Source: Burkholderia sp. OK233 (GTDB lineage: Bacteria > Pseudomonadota > Gammaproteobacteria > Burkholderiales > Burkholderiaceae). From it: DNA of 64,000 bases. The notes beneath the pieces are model-generated. The model was not told the origin of the DNA. It did not search any database and was given only the letters and a program-made list of their open reading frames with translations. The stretch spans positions 3,782,001 to 3,846,000 of the forward strand of contig NZ_OCSR01000001.1 in assembly GCF_900230185.1 (NCBI RefSeq), given 5' to 3'. Each line of letters opens with the position of its first letter. Within the stretch, counting starts at the first letter, position 1. A program made the translations under genes and the position numbers. Positions 42,445-51,081 of this stretch are shown one piece after another.

Positions 42445-43089
42445 TCAAAGATCCGGCGGCGGTGTCTTGGGCCGGAATTCGCATAGCGGCTCGATCACGC
42501 AGTGCCAGCATTCTGGACGGCGCGCTTTGCATACATAGCGGCCATGCAGAATTAGCCAGTGGTGGGCATCCTGCTTGAACTCGGCGGGCGTGAATTTCTC
42601 CAGCGCCGCTTCGACCGCGCGGACGTCTTTGCCAGGTGCGAGCCCAGTTCGATTCGCAACCCGAAAGATATGCGTATCGACAGCGATGGTCGGATGACCG
42701 AATGCGGTGTTCAGGATCACGTTCGCCGTTTTACGGCCGACCCCCGGCAAGCTTTCGAGCGCTTCACGATCCTCCGGTACTTCGCCGCCGTACTGGTCGA
42801 GCAGAATGCGGCAGGTTGCGATCACGTTCTTCGCCTTGGTCCGATAGAGGCCGATCGTCCTGATGTAGCCAGCAACCCCTTCTTCGCCAAGATCGAAGAC
42901 CTTCTGCGGCGTGTTCGCGACCGGGAACATCTTGCGCATGGCCTTGTTCACCGACACGTCGGTGGCCTGCGCCGACAGCAGTACGGCAATCAGCAGTTCG
43001 AACGGTGTGGTGTACTCGAGCTCGGTCGTGGGATGCGGGTTGAGACTCTGAAGCGTCTCGTAGATGGCGCGGCGTTTGTTCGCGTTCAT
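42445..43089 (-). CDS. nth: Endonuclease III
   Basis: 214 residues from ATG 43089. A base-excision DNA glycosylase/AP lyase for oxidised pyrimidines. The helix-hairpin-helix LESLPGVGRKTANVIL carries the catalytic Lys, and AVDTHIFRVANR the catalytic Asp. The C-terminal [4Fe-4S] loop is complete: C-x6-C-x2-C-x5-C in CKARRPECWHCVIEPLC. It lies 23 bases downstream of rsxB on the same strand, so the two are probably co-transcribed. Confidence 0.97.
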   Translation of the reverse strand: MNANKRRAIYETLQSLNPHPTTELEYTTPFELLIAVLLSAQATDVSVNKAMRKMFPVANTPQKVFDLGEEGVAGYIRTIGLYRTKAKNVIATCRILLDQYGGEVPEDREALESLPGVGRKTANVILNTAFGHPTIAVDTHIFRVANRTGLAPGKDVRAVEAALEKFTPAEFKQDAHHWLILHGRYVCKARRPECWHCVIEPLCEFRPKTPPPDL

Positions 43090-43112
43090 GCGCAGCGTAG
43101 AGTAGTTAGAGG

Positions 43113-43967
43113 TTAGCGCTTCGTTGGCGGAATTTCAGTATTACCCCCGGTGTTACCCGTGGTGTTGTCCGCAGCGAGTCCGAGACGGCGGCGGCGTGCT
43201 TCGGCGGCGTCGATCTGCGCCTGTACGTCGGCGCTGACGCGCTCGGTGTTCTGCGGACCTTGGCCCTTGGCGGCCAACTCTTCTTTCTTCTGGCGTGCAC
43301 GCTCGAGCGCGGCCTGGATGATCGCGCGTTTCTTCGCTTCGGCGGAGTCCGCTGCGGGCGCGGCGGGTGTTGCCGCGGCACCGGTTTCCATCACCTGAGC
43401 GGGCGCGTTGCTGACCGCTCGCCGCGCTGCAGCACGCGCCTCGGCAGCTTCGCGTTCGCGTGCGAGGCGGGCTTCACGCCGGTTGTGGCGCGCGCGCGCG
43501 GCGTCGGCCTCGCGCTGGCTCCATGCGTCCCAGCCGGTTGCTTCACCCGTGACCGGCGGCATCGCAATGCAGTCGACCGGGCAGGGGGGCACGCACAGGT
43601 CGCAACCGGTACAGAGCTCGGCGATCACCGTGTGCATCTGTTTCGGTGCACCAACTATTGCATCGACCGGACAGGCTTGCATGCACAGCGTGCAGCCGAT
43701 GCAAACTTGTTCGTCGATAACCGCCAACGGGCGCGGCCGTTCGACGCCGTTGGCGGAATTGAGCGGAATCACTGGTTTGCCGAGCAGCGCGGCGAGGCGC
43801 GCGATGCCTTCGGCGCCACCTGGCGGGCACTGGTTGTAGTTAGCTTCGCCATGGGCAACGGCTTCGGCATACGGGCGGCATGCGGGATAGCCGCACTTCG
43901 TGCATTGCGTCTGGGGTAGCAGATCTTCGATGCGATCTGCGAGTGTTCTGGAATCGGTCACGGTCAC
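43113..43967 (-). CDS. rsxB: RsxB/RnfB-like iron-sulfur protein
   Basis: 284 residues from ATG 43967. It starts directly with the Fe-S domain (CTKCGYPACRPYAEA ... CPPGG) and lacks the N-terminal membrane helix of classical RnfB. Two ferredoxin-type [4Fe-4S] clusters follow: CIGCTLCMQACPVDAI and CTGCDLCVPPCPVDCI. The last ~130 residues are a charged, Ala/Arg/Glu-rich helical tail. No other rnf/rsx subunits are nearby, so it probably works as a soluble electron carrier, possibly for the Fe-S protein endonuclease III encoded next to it; that is inference. Confidence 0.9.
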   Translation of the reverse strand: MTVTDSRTLADRIEDLLPQTQCTKCGYPACRPYAEAVAHGEANYNQCPPGGAEGIARLAALLGKPVIPLNSANGVERPRPLAVIDEQVCIGCTLCMQACPVDAIVGAPKQMHTVIAELCTGCDLCVPPCPVDCIAMPPVTGEATGWDAWSQREADAARARHNRREARLAREREAAEARAAARRAVSNAPAQVMETGAAATPAAPAADSAEAKKRAIIQAALERARQKKEELAAKGQGPQNTERVSADVQAQIDAAEARRRRLGLAADNTTGNTGGNTEIPPTKR

Positions 43968-44346
43968 GACGTTGGGGCTTGCCTCGTGGCCGCACAGCTT
44001 GCCGAGCGCGGATTAGGGAAAACACGCGGCAGACCGGGGCAACACAAAAGCGCTGCGAAAGCGCGCAAACACGCGCCAATATAGGCAAATACAGACACGA
44101 ATAGAGGCACGAATTTGTGCAACTAAGGCTGCAACTAAGCGCAAGCGCTGGGCTTGAACTAAATAGCACATTATCGCCGATTTCCCCAATTGCCATCCGC
44201 AATCCATGTGCCATAATCGAAGCGCTTTTTCGAAAGACCGCAGAAGGGTATTCCCCCAACCAGCCCGTTCAGTGCTGTCGGTGCAAGGCCCGAGGAGAGG
44301 CCGGCGGCGCGATCCGGATAACGCGGCTCACGAAGACGATGCCACC
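43968..44346 (+). promoter_or_regulatory. Divergent region with TetR-gene promoter
   Basis: A 379-base spacer between rsxB and the TetR gene. A sigma-70-like promoter reads TTGCCA (44190-44195), 16-bp spacer, CATAAT (44212-44217), with a leader of about 120 bases. The left part is AT-richer and has no gene. Confidence 0.5.
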
Positions 44347-44979
44347 ATGAATCAGCCGAAAATCAAAAGAGATCCTGAAGGCACGCGGCGCCGCATTCTG
44401 CTTGCGGCGGCCGAAGAGTTTGCAAATGGAGGGTTGTTCGGCGCGCGCGTCGATCAGATCGCCCGCCGCGCGGAGACTAATGAACGCATGCTCTATTACT
44501 ACTTCGGTAGCAAGGAGCAGCTTTTCACTGCGGTACTCGAGCACGCATTCAGCGCGCTCAATGAAGCGGAGCGAACGCTCGAACTGAACGGTATCGCACC
44601 GGTCGAGGCCGTCACACGTCTCGCGCATTTTGTTTGGGATTACTACCGCGATCATCCCGAGTTGCTGCGTCTCGTCAACAACGAGAATCTGCATGAGGCA
44701 CGCTACATGCAGAAGTCGACGCGCATCCGCGAAATGATTTCGCCGATTGTCGCCACGCTCGGCAGCATTCTGGAGCGTGGTCAACGCGCGGGGTTGTTTC
44801 GCACCAACGTCGATCCATTGCGCTTTTACGTGACGCTGTCCGGTATGGGCTACTACATCGTGTCGAACCGCTTCACGCTTGAAGCGACGCTCGGCCGCGA
44901 TTTTAGCAGTGCGGGTGAACGCAGTGAAGTCGTCCAGATGAACACCGAGTTGCTGCTTGCGTATCTGTTGCGGAAGTAG
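44347..44979 (+). CDS. TetR/AcrR-family regulator
   Basis: 210 residues from ATG 44347. The N-terminal helix-turn-helix (~12-60) reads GTRRRILLAAAEEFANGGLFGARVDQIARRAETNERMLYYYFGSKEQLF, of which the recognition helix is NERMLYYYF. The rest is the all-helical ligand domain (FYVTLSGMGYYIVSNRF). The ligand and targets are unknown; the nearest genes are rsxB (divergent) and phaZ (convergent). It ends before a terminator at 45051. Confidence 0.92.
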   Translation: MNQPKIKRDPEGTRRRILLAAAEEFANGGLFGARVDQIARRAETNERMLYYYFGSKEQLFTAVLEHAFSALNEAERTLELNGIAPVEAVTRLAHFVWDYYRDHPELLRLVNNENLHEARYMQKSTRIREMISPIVATLGSILERGQRAGLFRTNVDPLRFYVTLSGMGYYIVSNRFTLEATLGRDFSSAGERSEVVQMNTELLLAYLLRK

Positions 44980-45050
44980 GCCGAAGCGCGACCGCGCATC
45001 GGCGGCATAAGAAGCGACAGAAAGGCGGCAAAAGAAGCGTCAGAAGCGAC

Positions 45051-45079
45051 AACGGCCTCTAAAGAGAGGCCGTTGTTTA
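45051..45079. terminator. Terminator between convergent TetR and phaZ genes
   Basis: Ten-bp arms AACGGCCTCT (45051-45060) and AGAGGCCGTT (45065-45074) with an AAAG loop; T-rich DNA follows on the plus strand. Confidence 0.85.
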
Positions 45080-45097
45080 TCTCTGCCTGCGTGGTGC

Positions 45098-46375
45098 TCA
45101 GGCTTCGACTTTTTCCTTCGCTACCTTCGGCGCCTTGTTGTGCTCGAGGATGAAGTCGCGCAACTGCGGATAGATGATGGTGCGCCAGCGGCGGCCCGAG
45201 AAAATGCCGTAGTGGCCGCATTTTTCCGCGGTGAAGTGACGCTTGTTCTTCTCCGGAATGCCGCTGCACAACTCTTGCGCGGCGAACGTCTGACCGTCGC
45301 CGGAGATATCGTCCAGCTCGCCTTCGATCGTGAAGAGCGCGGTCTTCGTGATGTCCTGCGGGCGTACGCGCTCGCCGGCGACGTCCCACGTGCCTTCGGC
45401 CAGACTGAATTCCTGAAACACCACGCGGATCGTGTCGAGGTAATAGTCCGCGTCCATGTCGAGTACGGCGTTGTACTCGTCGTAGAAGCGGCGATGTGCT
45501 TCCGCGTCGTCTTCGTCGCCGCGCAGCAGGCTCTGGTAGAAGTCCCAGTGCGAGGCTGCGTGACGCTCAGGATTCATCGCCACGAAGCCGGTGTGCTGCA
45601 GGAAGCCCGGGTAAACCTTGCGGCCCACGCCCGGATAGTTCGGCGGCACCGTGAAGATCACGTTGTTCTCGAACCATTCGTACGAGTGCTGCGTGGCGAG
45701 CGAGTTGACCGAGGTCGGGCTCTTACGCGCGTCGATCGGGCCGCCCATCATGGTCATGGTGCGCGGTGTGTCTTCGCCGCGGCTCGCCATCAACGAAATG
45801 GCGGCGAGCACCGGGACGGTGGGCTGGCATACCGAGATCACATGCAGATTCTTCGCGCCGATGTGGCGGATGAATTCCTGGATGTAGGCGATGTAATCGT
45901 CGAGATGAAACTCGCCTTCTTCGAGCGGCACCATGCGTGCATCGATCCAGTCGGTCAGGTAGACCTTGTGGTCTTGCAGCAACGTGCGCACGGTATCGCG
46001 CAGCAGCGTGGCGTGGTGGCCTGACAACGGTGCGCACACCAGCACGACCGGCTCATCTTTCAATTGGGTAACAGCGTCGCTGTCGTCCGCGAAACGCTTG
46101 AAGCGCATCAGGCGGCAAAACGGTTTTTCGATGATCGTTTGTTCGATGATCGGAATGTTATGACCGTCTTTGACAATCTGATGAAGGTTGAACTCAGGCT
46201 TTTCGTAATCTTTGCCAAGCCGGTAGAGTAGTTCGTAACCGGCTGAGAGGCGTGTGGCACCGGGCACATAGGCCAATGGGCTGGCGGGATTCGCGAACGA
46301 TTTCGACGCGGCCTGGGCCCAGGCGGTGAGGGGGCTCAACATCGCCCGCTGGAATTCGTGCAGTTGGTAGAGCAT
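45098..46375 (-). CDS. phaZ: Intracellular polyhydroxyalkanoate depolymerase
   Basis: 425 residues from ATG 46375 (MLYQLHEFQRAML), the usual start of the PhaZ1 type. It mobilises stored PHB granules. The alpha/beta-hydrolase core has the nucleophile Cys in VISVCQPTVPVLAAIS, the catalytic-type Asp in the IEGELDDIS region and the His in EKCGHYGIFSGRRW. There is no signal peptide, as expected for an intracellular enzyme. A strong sigma-70 promoter and an inverted repeat lie upstream. Confidence 0.95.
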   Translation of the reverse strand: MLYQLHEFQRAMLSPLTAWAQAASKSFANPASPLAYVPGATRLSAGYELLYRLGKDYEKPEFNLHQIVKDGHNIPIIEQTIIEKPFCRLMRFKRFADDSDAVTQLKDEPVVLVCAPLSGHHATLLRDTVRTLLQDHKVYLTDWIDARMVPLEEGEFHLDDYIAYIQEFIRHIGAKNLHVISVCQPTVPVLAAISLMASRGEDTPRTMTMMGGPIDARKSPTSVNSLATQHSYEWFENNVIFTVPPNYPGVGRKVYPGFLQHTGFVAMNPERHAASHWDFYQSLLRGDEDDAEAHRRFYDEYNAVLDMDADYYLDTIRVVFQEFSLAEGTWDVAGERVRPQDITKTALFTIEGELDDISGDGQTFAAQELCSGIPEKNKRHFTAEKCGHYGIFSGRRWRTIIYPQLRDFILEHNKAPKVAKEKVEA

Positions 46376-46483
46376 GGGTGCTCCGTTTAAGCGGTTCGCA
46401 TGGGGCTTGGCAAACACGCGTGTGGCGTTGCGGCAGGCCGTATTGGTTGTAGGCGCATTGATTTTCGGCCAACAGTCTGCTGG

Positions 46484-46512
46484 ATCATACTGAACAAAGC
46501 GTACTTGTGCAA
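46484..46512 (-). promoter_or_regulatory. Sigma-70 promoter of phaZ
   Basis: On the minus strand: -35 TTGCAC (46507-46512), 17-bp spacer, -10 TATGAT (46484-46489). The leader before the phaZ ATG is about 100 bases. Confidence 0.75.
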
Positions 46513-46520
46513 TGCAGCAA

Positions 46521-46543
46521 TTTGCGCGCGAGCTGCGCGCAAA
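46521..46543. promoter_or_regulatory. Inverted repeat upstream of phaZ -35
   Basis: Perfect 9-bp arms TTTGCGCGC (46521-46529) and GCGCGCAAA (46535-46543) around GAGCT. It is directly upstream of the phaZ promoter and 12 bases past the GH15 stop, so it could be an operator or the GH15 transcript's 3' hairpin; no T-run follows. Confidence 0.5.
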
Positions 46544-46554
46544 CTGTCATTAAA

Positions 46555-48435
46555 TCATGGTACTGACGATGCTGCCGCGCCGCTATCGGGGGTTGCCGCA
46601 GCCTCAAGTTCCTCAGCCAGTGTGCCGTTATGGGGCGGCTGCCCGGTGGCCTGAGCCATGGCCTGTTCGTGCTTCATCAGGTTCAGGCCGGTGTGCACCA
46701 GCGCCACATGGGAAAATGCTTGCGGAAAATTACCGACCAGGCGTTTCGCGGTCGGATCGTACTCTTCCGCCAGCAGACCGACGTCATTGCAGAGACCGAG
46801 CAGCCGTTCGTACATCTCGACGGCTTCGTCGATGCGGCCTTGCAGCGCCAGGTTGTCCACCATCCAGAACGAGCACGCGAGGAAGGTGCCTTCGCCCGGC
46901 GGCAGACCGTCGTCGTATTCAGTGGTGCGGTAGCGCATCACGAAGCCGTCGTGCATCAAATCCTTTTCGATCGCGGCCACCGTGCCCTTGATGCGCGGAT
47001 CCGCCGGCGGGAGGAAGCCGACCAGCGGCATCAGCAGCACGCTCGCATCGAGCTGATCGCTGCCGTAGGACTGGGAGAACGCGTTGAGCGCCGGATTCCA
47101 CGCCTTCGCGCAGACTTCCGCGTGGATTGTCGCTCGGGTTGCACGCCATTCATCGAGTGGGCCTTCCAGCTTGAACATTTCGGCGGACCGGATGGCGCGG
47201 TCGTAGGCGACCCACGCCATCACCTTGGAGAAGGTGAAGTGCTGGCGGCCGCCGCGCGTTTCCCAGATGCCTTCGTCCGGCTCTTTCCAGATCGTGTCGA
47301 GATGGCTGAGCAACGCGCGCTGCACGTTCCATGCGGTGTCGTCCGCCTGCAGGCCGCCGACGCGCGCGAGATGCAGCGCGTTCATGACTTCGCCGTAGAC
47401 GTCGAGCTGGCGCTGTCCGACCGCGTTGTTGCCGATCCGCACGGGTTTGGCATCCTGATAGCCCGGCAGCCAGTCGATTTCGAATTCCGGCAGGCGCCGC
47501 TCGCCGGCGATCCCGTACATGATCTGCAACTGATCCGGCGCGCCGGCCATCACGCGGCCGAGCCAGGTGCGCCACGCGCGCGCTTCGTCGTAGTAGCCGC
47601 CGCGCATCATGGCGAGCAGCGTGATGGTGGCGTCGCGCAGCCAGCAGTAGCGGTAGTCCCAGTTGCGCGTGCCGCCCAGCTGCTCCGGCAGCGACGTGGT
47701 GGGTGCGGCGACGATGCCGCCGGTCGGCTCGTACGCAAGCGCCTTCAGCGTAATCAGCGAGCGGCGGATCTGCGCGGCCCATTTGCCTTCGACCGTGCTG
47801 CGCGCCGACCATTCGAGCCAATGGTTCTCGGTGCGGGCGAGCGACGTGTGCGGATCGCGGCCTGGCGGAATGCGCAGATGCGAAGCCGCATAGGCCAGCG
47901 AAAACGGCACACGCTCGCCTTCGCTCACCGTGAACTCCGCGACGGTCTTCATGTTTTCGCCGCGCAGCTCGACCGGCGTGCGCAGCACCGCGGTGTCCGG
48001 GCCGACGATCGCCTTGATGCCGCTGTCGTGCTTCAGGCGATCCACCCACGGAATCGAAAAACCGTAGTCGAAGCGCAGCACCAGTTCCATCTGCATGCGC
48101 ACCGTGCCGCGTTTGCCGACGACGATCCGCACCATCTCCGACCAGCCGTTGCCCGGCGGCATGAAGTCGATCAGCGTGACCGCGCCTTCGGGCGTTTCGA
48201 AATCGGTTTCCAGAACCAGCGTCTCGCCGCGATAACGGCGCGTGATCGTGGGCGGTGTATCGGAGACCGGCGAAATCAGCCAGCGGCCGTTGTCGGGCGT
48301 GCCGAGCAGGGCGGCGAAACACGCGCCGGAGTCGAAGCGCGGCCAGCAGAGCCAGTCGACCGAACCCTCGCGGGAGACGAGCGCGGCCGTGTGGCCGTCG
48401 CCGATAAGCGCATAGTCTTCGATGAGTGCGGGCAT
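46555..48435 (-). CDS. Glycoside hydrolase family 15 protein (glucoamylase/trehalase-like)
   Basis: 626 residues from ATG 48435 (MPALIEDYALIGDGHTAALVSREGSVDWLCWPRFDSGACF). A beta-sandwich N domain is followed by the (alpha/alpha)6 barrel: GGTRNWDYRYCWLRDATITL, the general acid in PDEGIWETRGG, and the general base in LLAEEYDPTAKRLVGNFPQAFSH. It has no signal peptide, so it acts in the cytosol on glucan or trehalose; the substrate cannot be fixed. It is followed by phaZ on the same strand. Confidence 0.93.
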   Translation of the reverse strand: MPALIEDYALIGDGHTAALVSREGSVDWLCWPRFDSGACFAALLGTPDNGRWLISPVSDTPPTITRRYRGETLVLETDFETPEGAVTLIDFMPPGNGWSEMVRIVVGKRGTVRMQMELVLRFDYGFSIPWVDRLKHDSGIKAIVGPDTAVLRTPVELRGENMKTVAEFTVSEGERVPFSLAYAASHLRIPPGRDPHTSLARTENHWLEWSARSTVEGKWAAQIRRSLITLKALAYEPTGGIVAAPTTSLPEQLGGTRNWDYRYCWLRDATITLLAMMRGGYYDEARAWRTWLGRVMAGAPDQLQIMYGIAGERRLPEFEIDWLPGYQDAKPVRIGNNAVGQRQLDVYGEVMNALHLARVGGLQADDTAWNVQRALLSHLDTIWKEPDEGIWETRGGRQHFTFSKVMAWVAYDRAIRSAEMFKLEGPLDEWRATRATIHAEVCAKAWNPALNAFSQSYGSDQLDASVLLMPLVGFLPPADPRIKGTVAAIEKDLMHDGFVMRYRTTEYDDGLPPGEGTFLACSFWMVDNLALQGRIDEAVEMYERLLGLCNDVGLLAEEYDPTAKRLVGNFPQAFSHVALVHTGLNLMKHEQAMAQATGQPPHNGTLAEELEAAATPDSGAAASSVP

Positions 48436-48663
48436 GGAGGAGCGTGTCTGTTTTATGCGAGGCGAAGGCCGCCGCGCTTGGGGTCATTGTGTTACCGGAC
48501 TCGCGCGATGCGTTTTGGTTCAGCGCGCAATGCGGCAAAACGCGAGTTGGTAATTGTCAAATCACTGCCTACAATCGGATTTCAAGCCGATGCGCGGAGC
48601 CCTCCGGATCATGCGCCGGCCTTGCCCTGGCGAATGCAGACGCCGTTTTCGAGGATCCAAGCC

Positions 48664-48909
48664 ATGCTGAACCCGTCGAAATCCGATTGCATCACAATTC
48701 TCTCCGCCGCCAGCGAACTTGCTGACGATTCGATGTTGCCGCTCGAACATGGCCGGCTGGGCCTGAGCCGCAACGGAATGCTGGCTGCGGCGGCCTTTCT
48801 GACCGAACGGGCCTGCTTCCGCCGTCATCAGGAAGGTGACGGCCATTATGCCGTCGGCGGATTGTCGTTGCAGGGGCGTTTGCGGCTGGACCAGCTTTCG
48901 AACGGCTGA
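48664..48909 (+). CDS. Hypothetical 81-residue protein
   Basis: A short frame from ATG 48664 behind GAGGA, ending TGA at 48909. The product, MLNPSKSDCITILSAASELA onward, is amphipathic with an RLGLSRNGMLAAAAFLTE helix and a final GLSLQGRLRLDQLSNG. It has no signal peptide or membrane helix and I recognise no family. Support comes from the ribosome binding site and balanced amino-acid usage; it could be Burkholderia-specific. Confidence 0.55.
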   Translation: MLNPSKSDCITILSAASELADDSMLPLEHGRLGLSRNGMLAAAAFLTERACFRRHQEGDGHYAVGGLSLQGRLRLDQLSNG

Positions 48910-49166
48910 CCGTTTGTCGGTTTCTCCGTTGCGCCGGCTCGCGTCATGCGGCTGTCCGCGGTTGTCTTGCATCTGGCGCATGGCGTCTGATGCGAATTTG
49001 TCGCGCACGTACCGCTTCGCTGTGTCACGTGTTGCATTGCCGCAGCCGGCATCGATACGCACGCGATATCCCACACCGGTCCGCCTTTCGTGCGAGACTT
49101 TTCCGGGCCGGCACTGCGCCCGGTCTAGCGTCCCTTGCGGCTTCCATGGCTGACTGCTGCTGCCGC

Positions 49167-49319
49167 TTAGAAGTGCGACGCCCCCACGCCGAAGATCCCA
49201 ATGATGCCGATGATGATCAGATAGAGCGCGACGATGTAGTTCAACAGGCGCGGCATGACGAGAATCAGAATACCGGCGATCAACGAAACCAGCGGGCCCA
49301 GGCTGAGTGTGACGTTCAT
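49167..49319 (-). CDS. DUF3096 small membrane protein
   Basis: 50 residues from ATG 49319. Two hydrophobic helices (LVSLIAGILILVMPRLLNYIV and YLIIIGIIGIFGV) fit DUF3096, a short family of membrane proteins of unknown function. The 22-codon extension upstream to 49382 is not preceded by a ribosome binding site and is left out. Confidence 0.8.
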   Translation of the reverse strand: MNVTLSLGPLVSLIAGILILVMPRLLNYIVALYLIIIGIIGIFGVGASHF

Positions 49320-49411
49320 GAAGACTCCATAGTGTGAGAGGGGTGAGACGCGATTGAAAAAACGCCCCGCCAGGCGGGACAATTGCTACACATGCGTCGT
49401 TATGCCGGCCA

Positions 49412-49456
49412 GCCGAACGCGGCCCGGCCGAACGCAGCCCGGCCGAACGCCGTCCG
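49412..49456 (+). repeat. 15-bp tandem repeat, three copies
   Basis: GCCGAACGCGGCCCG and two near-copies (49412-49426, 49427-49441, 49442-49456) lie in the leader of the lactonase-fold gene. If translated in frame it would encode a repeating Pro-Asn-Ala-Ala-Arg unit, but the likely start is downstream. Confidence 0.65.
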
Positions 49457-49601
49457 GCCTACGCGGCCCGACCGGATTCGCTGCATGATCCTAAGCAACG
49501 CTTTTATACTTGCCTCGATAAAACAATACGACCGATTGCGCGGCAGACCAGAGACACCATTACAACCGGATCAACCGAATAACCGATGTCCAGGAGGTCT
49601 T

Positions 49602-50897
49602 ATGCTTCGTAGTCACCGGGCCGCAGCGCGTGCCGTCTCAAGCTCTCCTTTGCCTTCTGCTGCTCAATCCACCTCATGGCGCGGCGGGCGGCCAGCTCCT
49701 CTGCGCTCCGCCCGCTCGATAATAAAAGGTTTCGTGCTTATGGTCTCGATTGTTGCTTCGCATGCGTTTGCGCAAGATTCCGGCCCGGCTCCCGCCGATG
49801 GCGTCTATGACATGCTGGTCGGCACTTACACGGGCGGCAAGAGCGAAGGGCTGTACGTCTATCGCTTCGACACGAAGACGGGCGAAGCGACCCGCGTGTC
49901 GGTCGCGCAGACGGTCAATCCGTCGTATCTGGTGGTGAGCCGTGACCGGCGCTTCGTCTATGCGGTCAACGAATTGCCCGGCGACAACGGCCCGGCCACG
50001 CAGCGCGGAGGCATCAGCGCGTTTCGCTTCGATGCCGCGAGCGGCCAGCTGACCTTTCTCAACAAGGTCTCGTCGGACGGCAATGACCCGTGCTATCTGA
50101 GCCTGTCGCCCGACGGCAAATATCTGCTGACCGCGAACTACTCGGTGGCGGCCGATCCGGGCGGCAGCTTCGCGGTGTTCCCATTGCAGGCGGACGGCCA
50201 GCTGGGGGCGTCGGTGCTCACCGTGCATCATGAAGGCGGCGGTCCTGTGAAGGGACGTCAGGACGACTCGCACGTTCACTCCACCGTGTTCTCGCCGGAC
50301 GGTCACTACCTGTTCGCTCAGGACCTGGGCGCTGACAAGTTGTACTCGTACCGCTACACGCCGGACGGCAGCCGCGGTCTGTTCGGCCCGACCGATTGGC
50401 GTTACACCCAGGAGAAAGCCGGCACAGGCCCGCGTCACCTGGTATTCGGCGCGGACGGCAAGCATGCCTATCTGACGAGCGAACTGGCCGCTACGGTCAG
50501 CACCTTCAACTACGCCGACGGCAAGCTTACGCAGGTGCAAACGAGTTCGCTGATCGAGCCCGGCTTCAAGGGTGCGGTAGGTGCTGCGGCCATTCACCTG
50601 TCGCCGGACGGACGTTTCCTGTACGCCACCAATCGCGGCGATGCGAACGAGATCGTGATCTTCTCGGTCGATCCGGCCAACGGTCATCTGAAGAAGATCG
50701 GGCACCAGTCGAGCCTCGGCAAGTCGCCGCGCGAATTCGCGATCGACCCGACCGGCAACTGGTTGATCGTCGGCAATCAGAACAGCGGCACGGTGGTTGT
50801 GTTCAAGCGCGATCAGCAGAGCGGATTGCTCGAAGCGAATCCGAAACGTATCGAGATCGATTCGCCGGTGGACTTCAAGCTGGTGTCGCCGTCGTGA
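49602..50897 (+). CDS. Secreted lactonase-fold (6-phosphogluconolactonase-like) beta-propeller protein
   Basis: 431 residues from ATG 49602, chosen because a perfect AGGAGGT lies just upstream. A long N-region leads to a signal-type helix (GFVLMVSIVASHAFAQ) ending near residue 62. The rest is a seven-bladed propeller of the PF10282 type with repeated motifs such as LVVSRDRRFVYAVNE, LSLSPDGKYLLTANYS, VFSPDGHYLFAQDLGADK and LSPDGRFLYATNRG. Cytosolic members hydrolyse 6-phosphogluconolactone; an exported one probably acts on another lactone. Terminated at 51015. Confidence 0.87.
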   Translation: MLRSHRAAARAVSSSPLPSAAQSTSWRGGRPAPLRSARSIIKGFVLMVSIVASHAFAQDSGPAPADGVYDMLVGTYTGGKSEGLYVYRFDTKTGEATRVSVAQTVNPSYLVVSRDRRFVYAVNELPGDNGPATQRGGISAFRFDAASGQLTFLNKVSSDGNDPCYLSLSPDGKYLLTANYSVAADPGGSFAVFPLQADGQLGASVLTVHHEGGGPVKGRQDDSHVHSTVFSPDGHYLFAQDLGADKLYSYRYTPDGSRGLFGPTDWRYTQEKAGTGPRHLVFGADGKHAYLTSELAATVSTFNYADGKLTQVQTSSLIEPGFKGAVGAAAIHLSPDGRFLYATNRGDANEIVIFSVDPANGHLKKIGHQSSLGKSPREFAIDPTGNWLIVGNQNSGTVVVFKRDQQSGLLEANPKRIEIDSPVDFKLVSPS

Positions 50898-51014
50898 GGT
50901 GGCGTTGCGTTCAGCGTTCGACGTGAATACGAACAGGCATCCGTTCTGTGTGTGATGCGGATGCGGGTAAGCATGCGTTAGCTGAGCCTGATCTGAATAC
51001 GCACGTTGAATAAA

Positions 51015-51047
51015 AAACGGGTCGCTTCGAACGACCCGTTTTTTTGT
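51015..51047 (+). terminator. Terminator of the lactonase-fold gene
   Basis: Ten-bp arms AAACGGGTCG (51015-51024) and CGACCCGTTT (51032-51041) with a 7-base loop and a T-run. It also lies just past the convergent ftsK gene. Confidence 0.92.
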
Positions 51048-51081
51048 CTGGCTTTTGTTGGCGGCTACCGGCCCGTCCCGG

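Noticed and set aside
46630..48909. A 759-codon plus-strand frame opposite the GH15 gene
   Set aside because: Shadow for most of its length; only the last part from ATG 48664, which has its own ribosome binding site and lies outside GH15, is kept as a possible gene.
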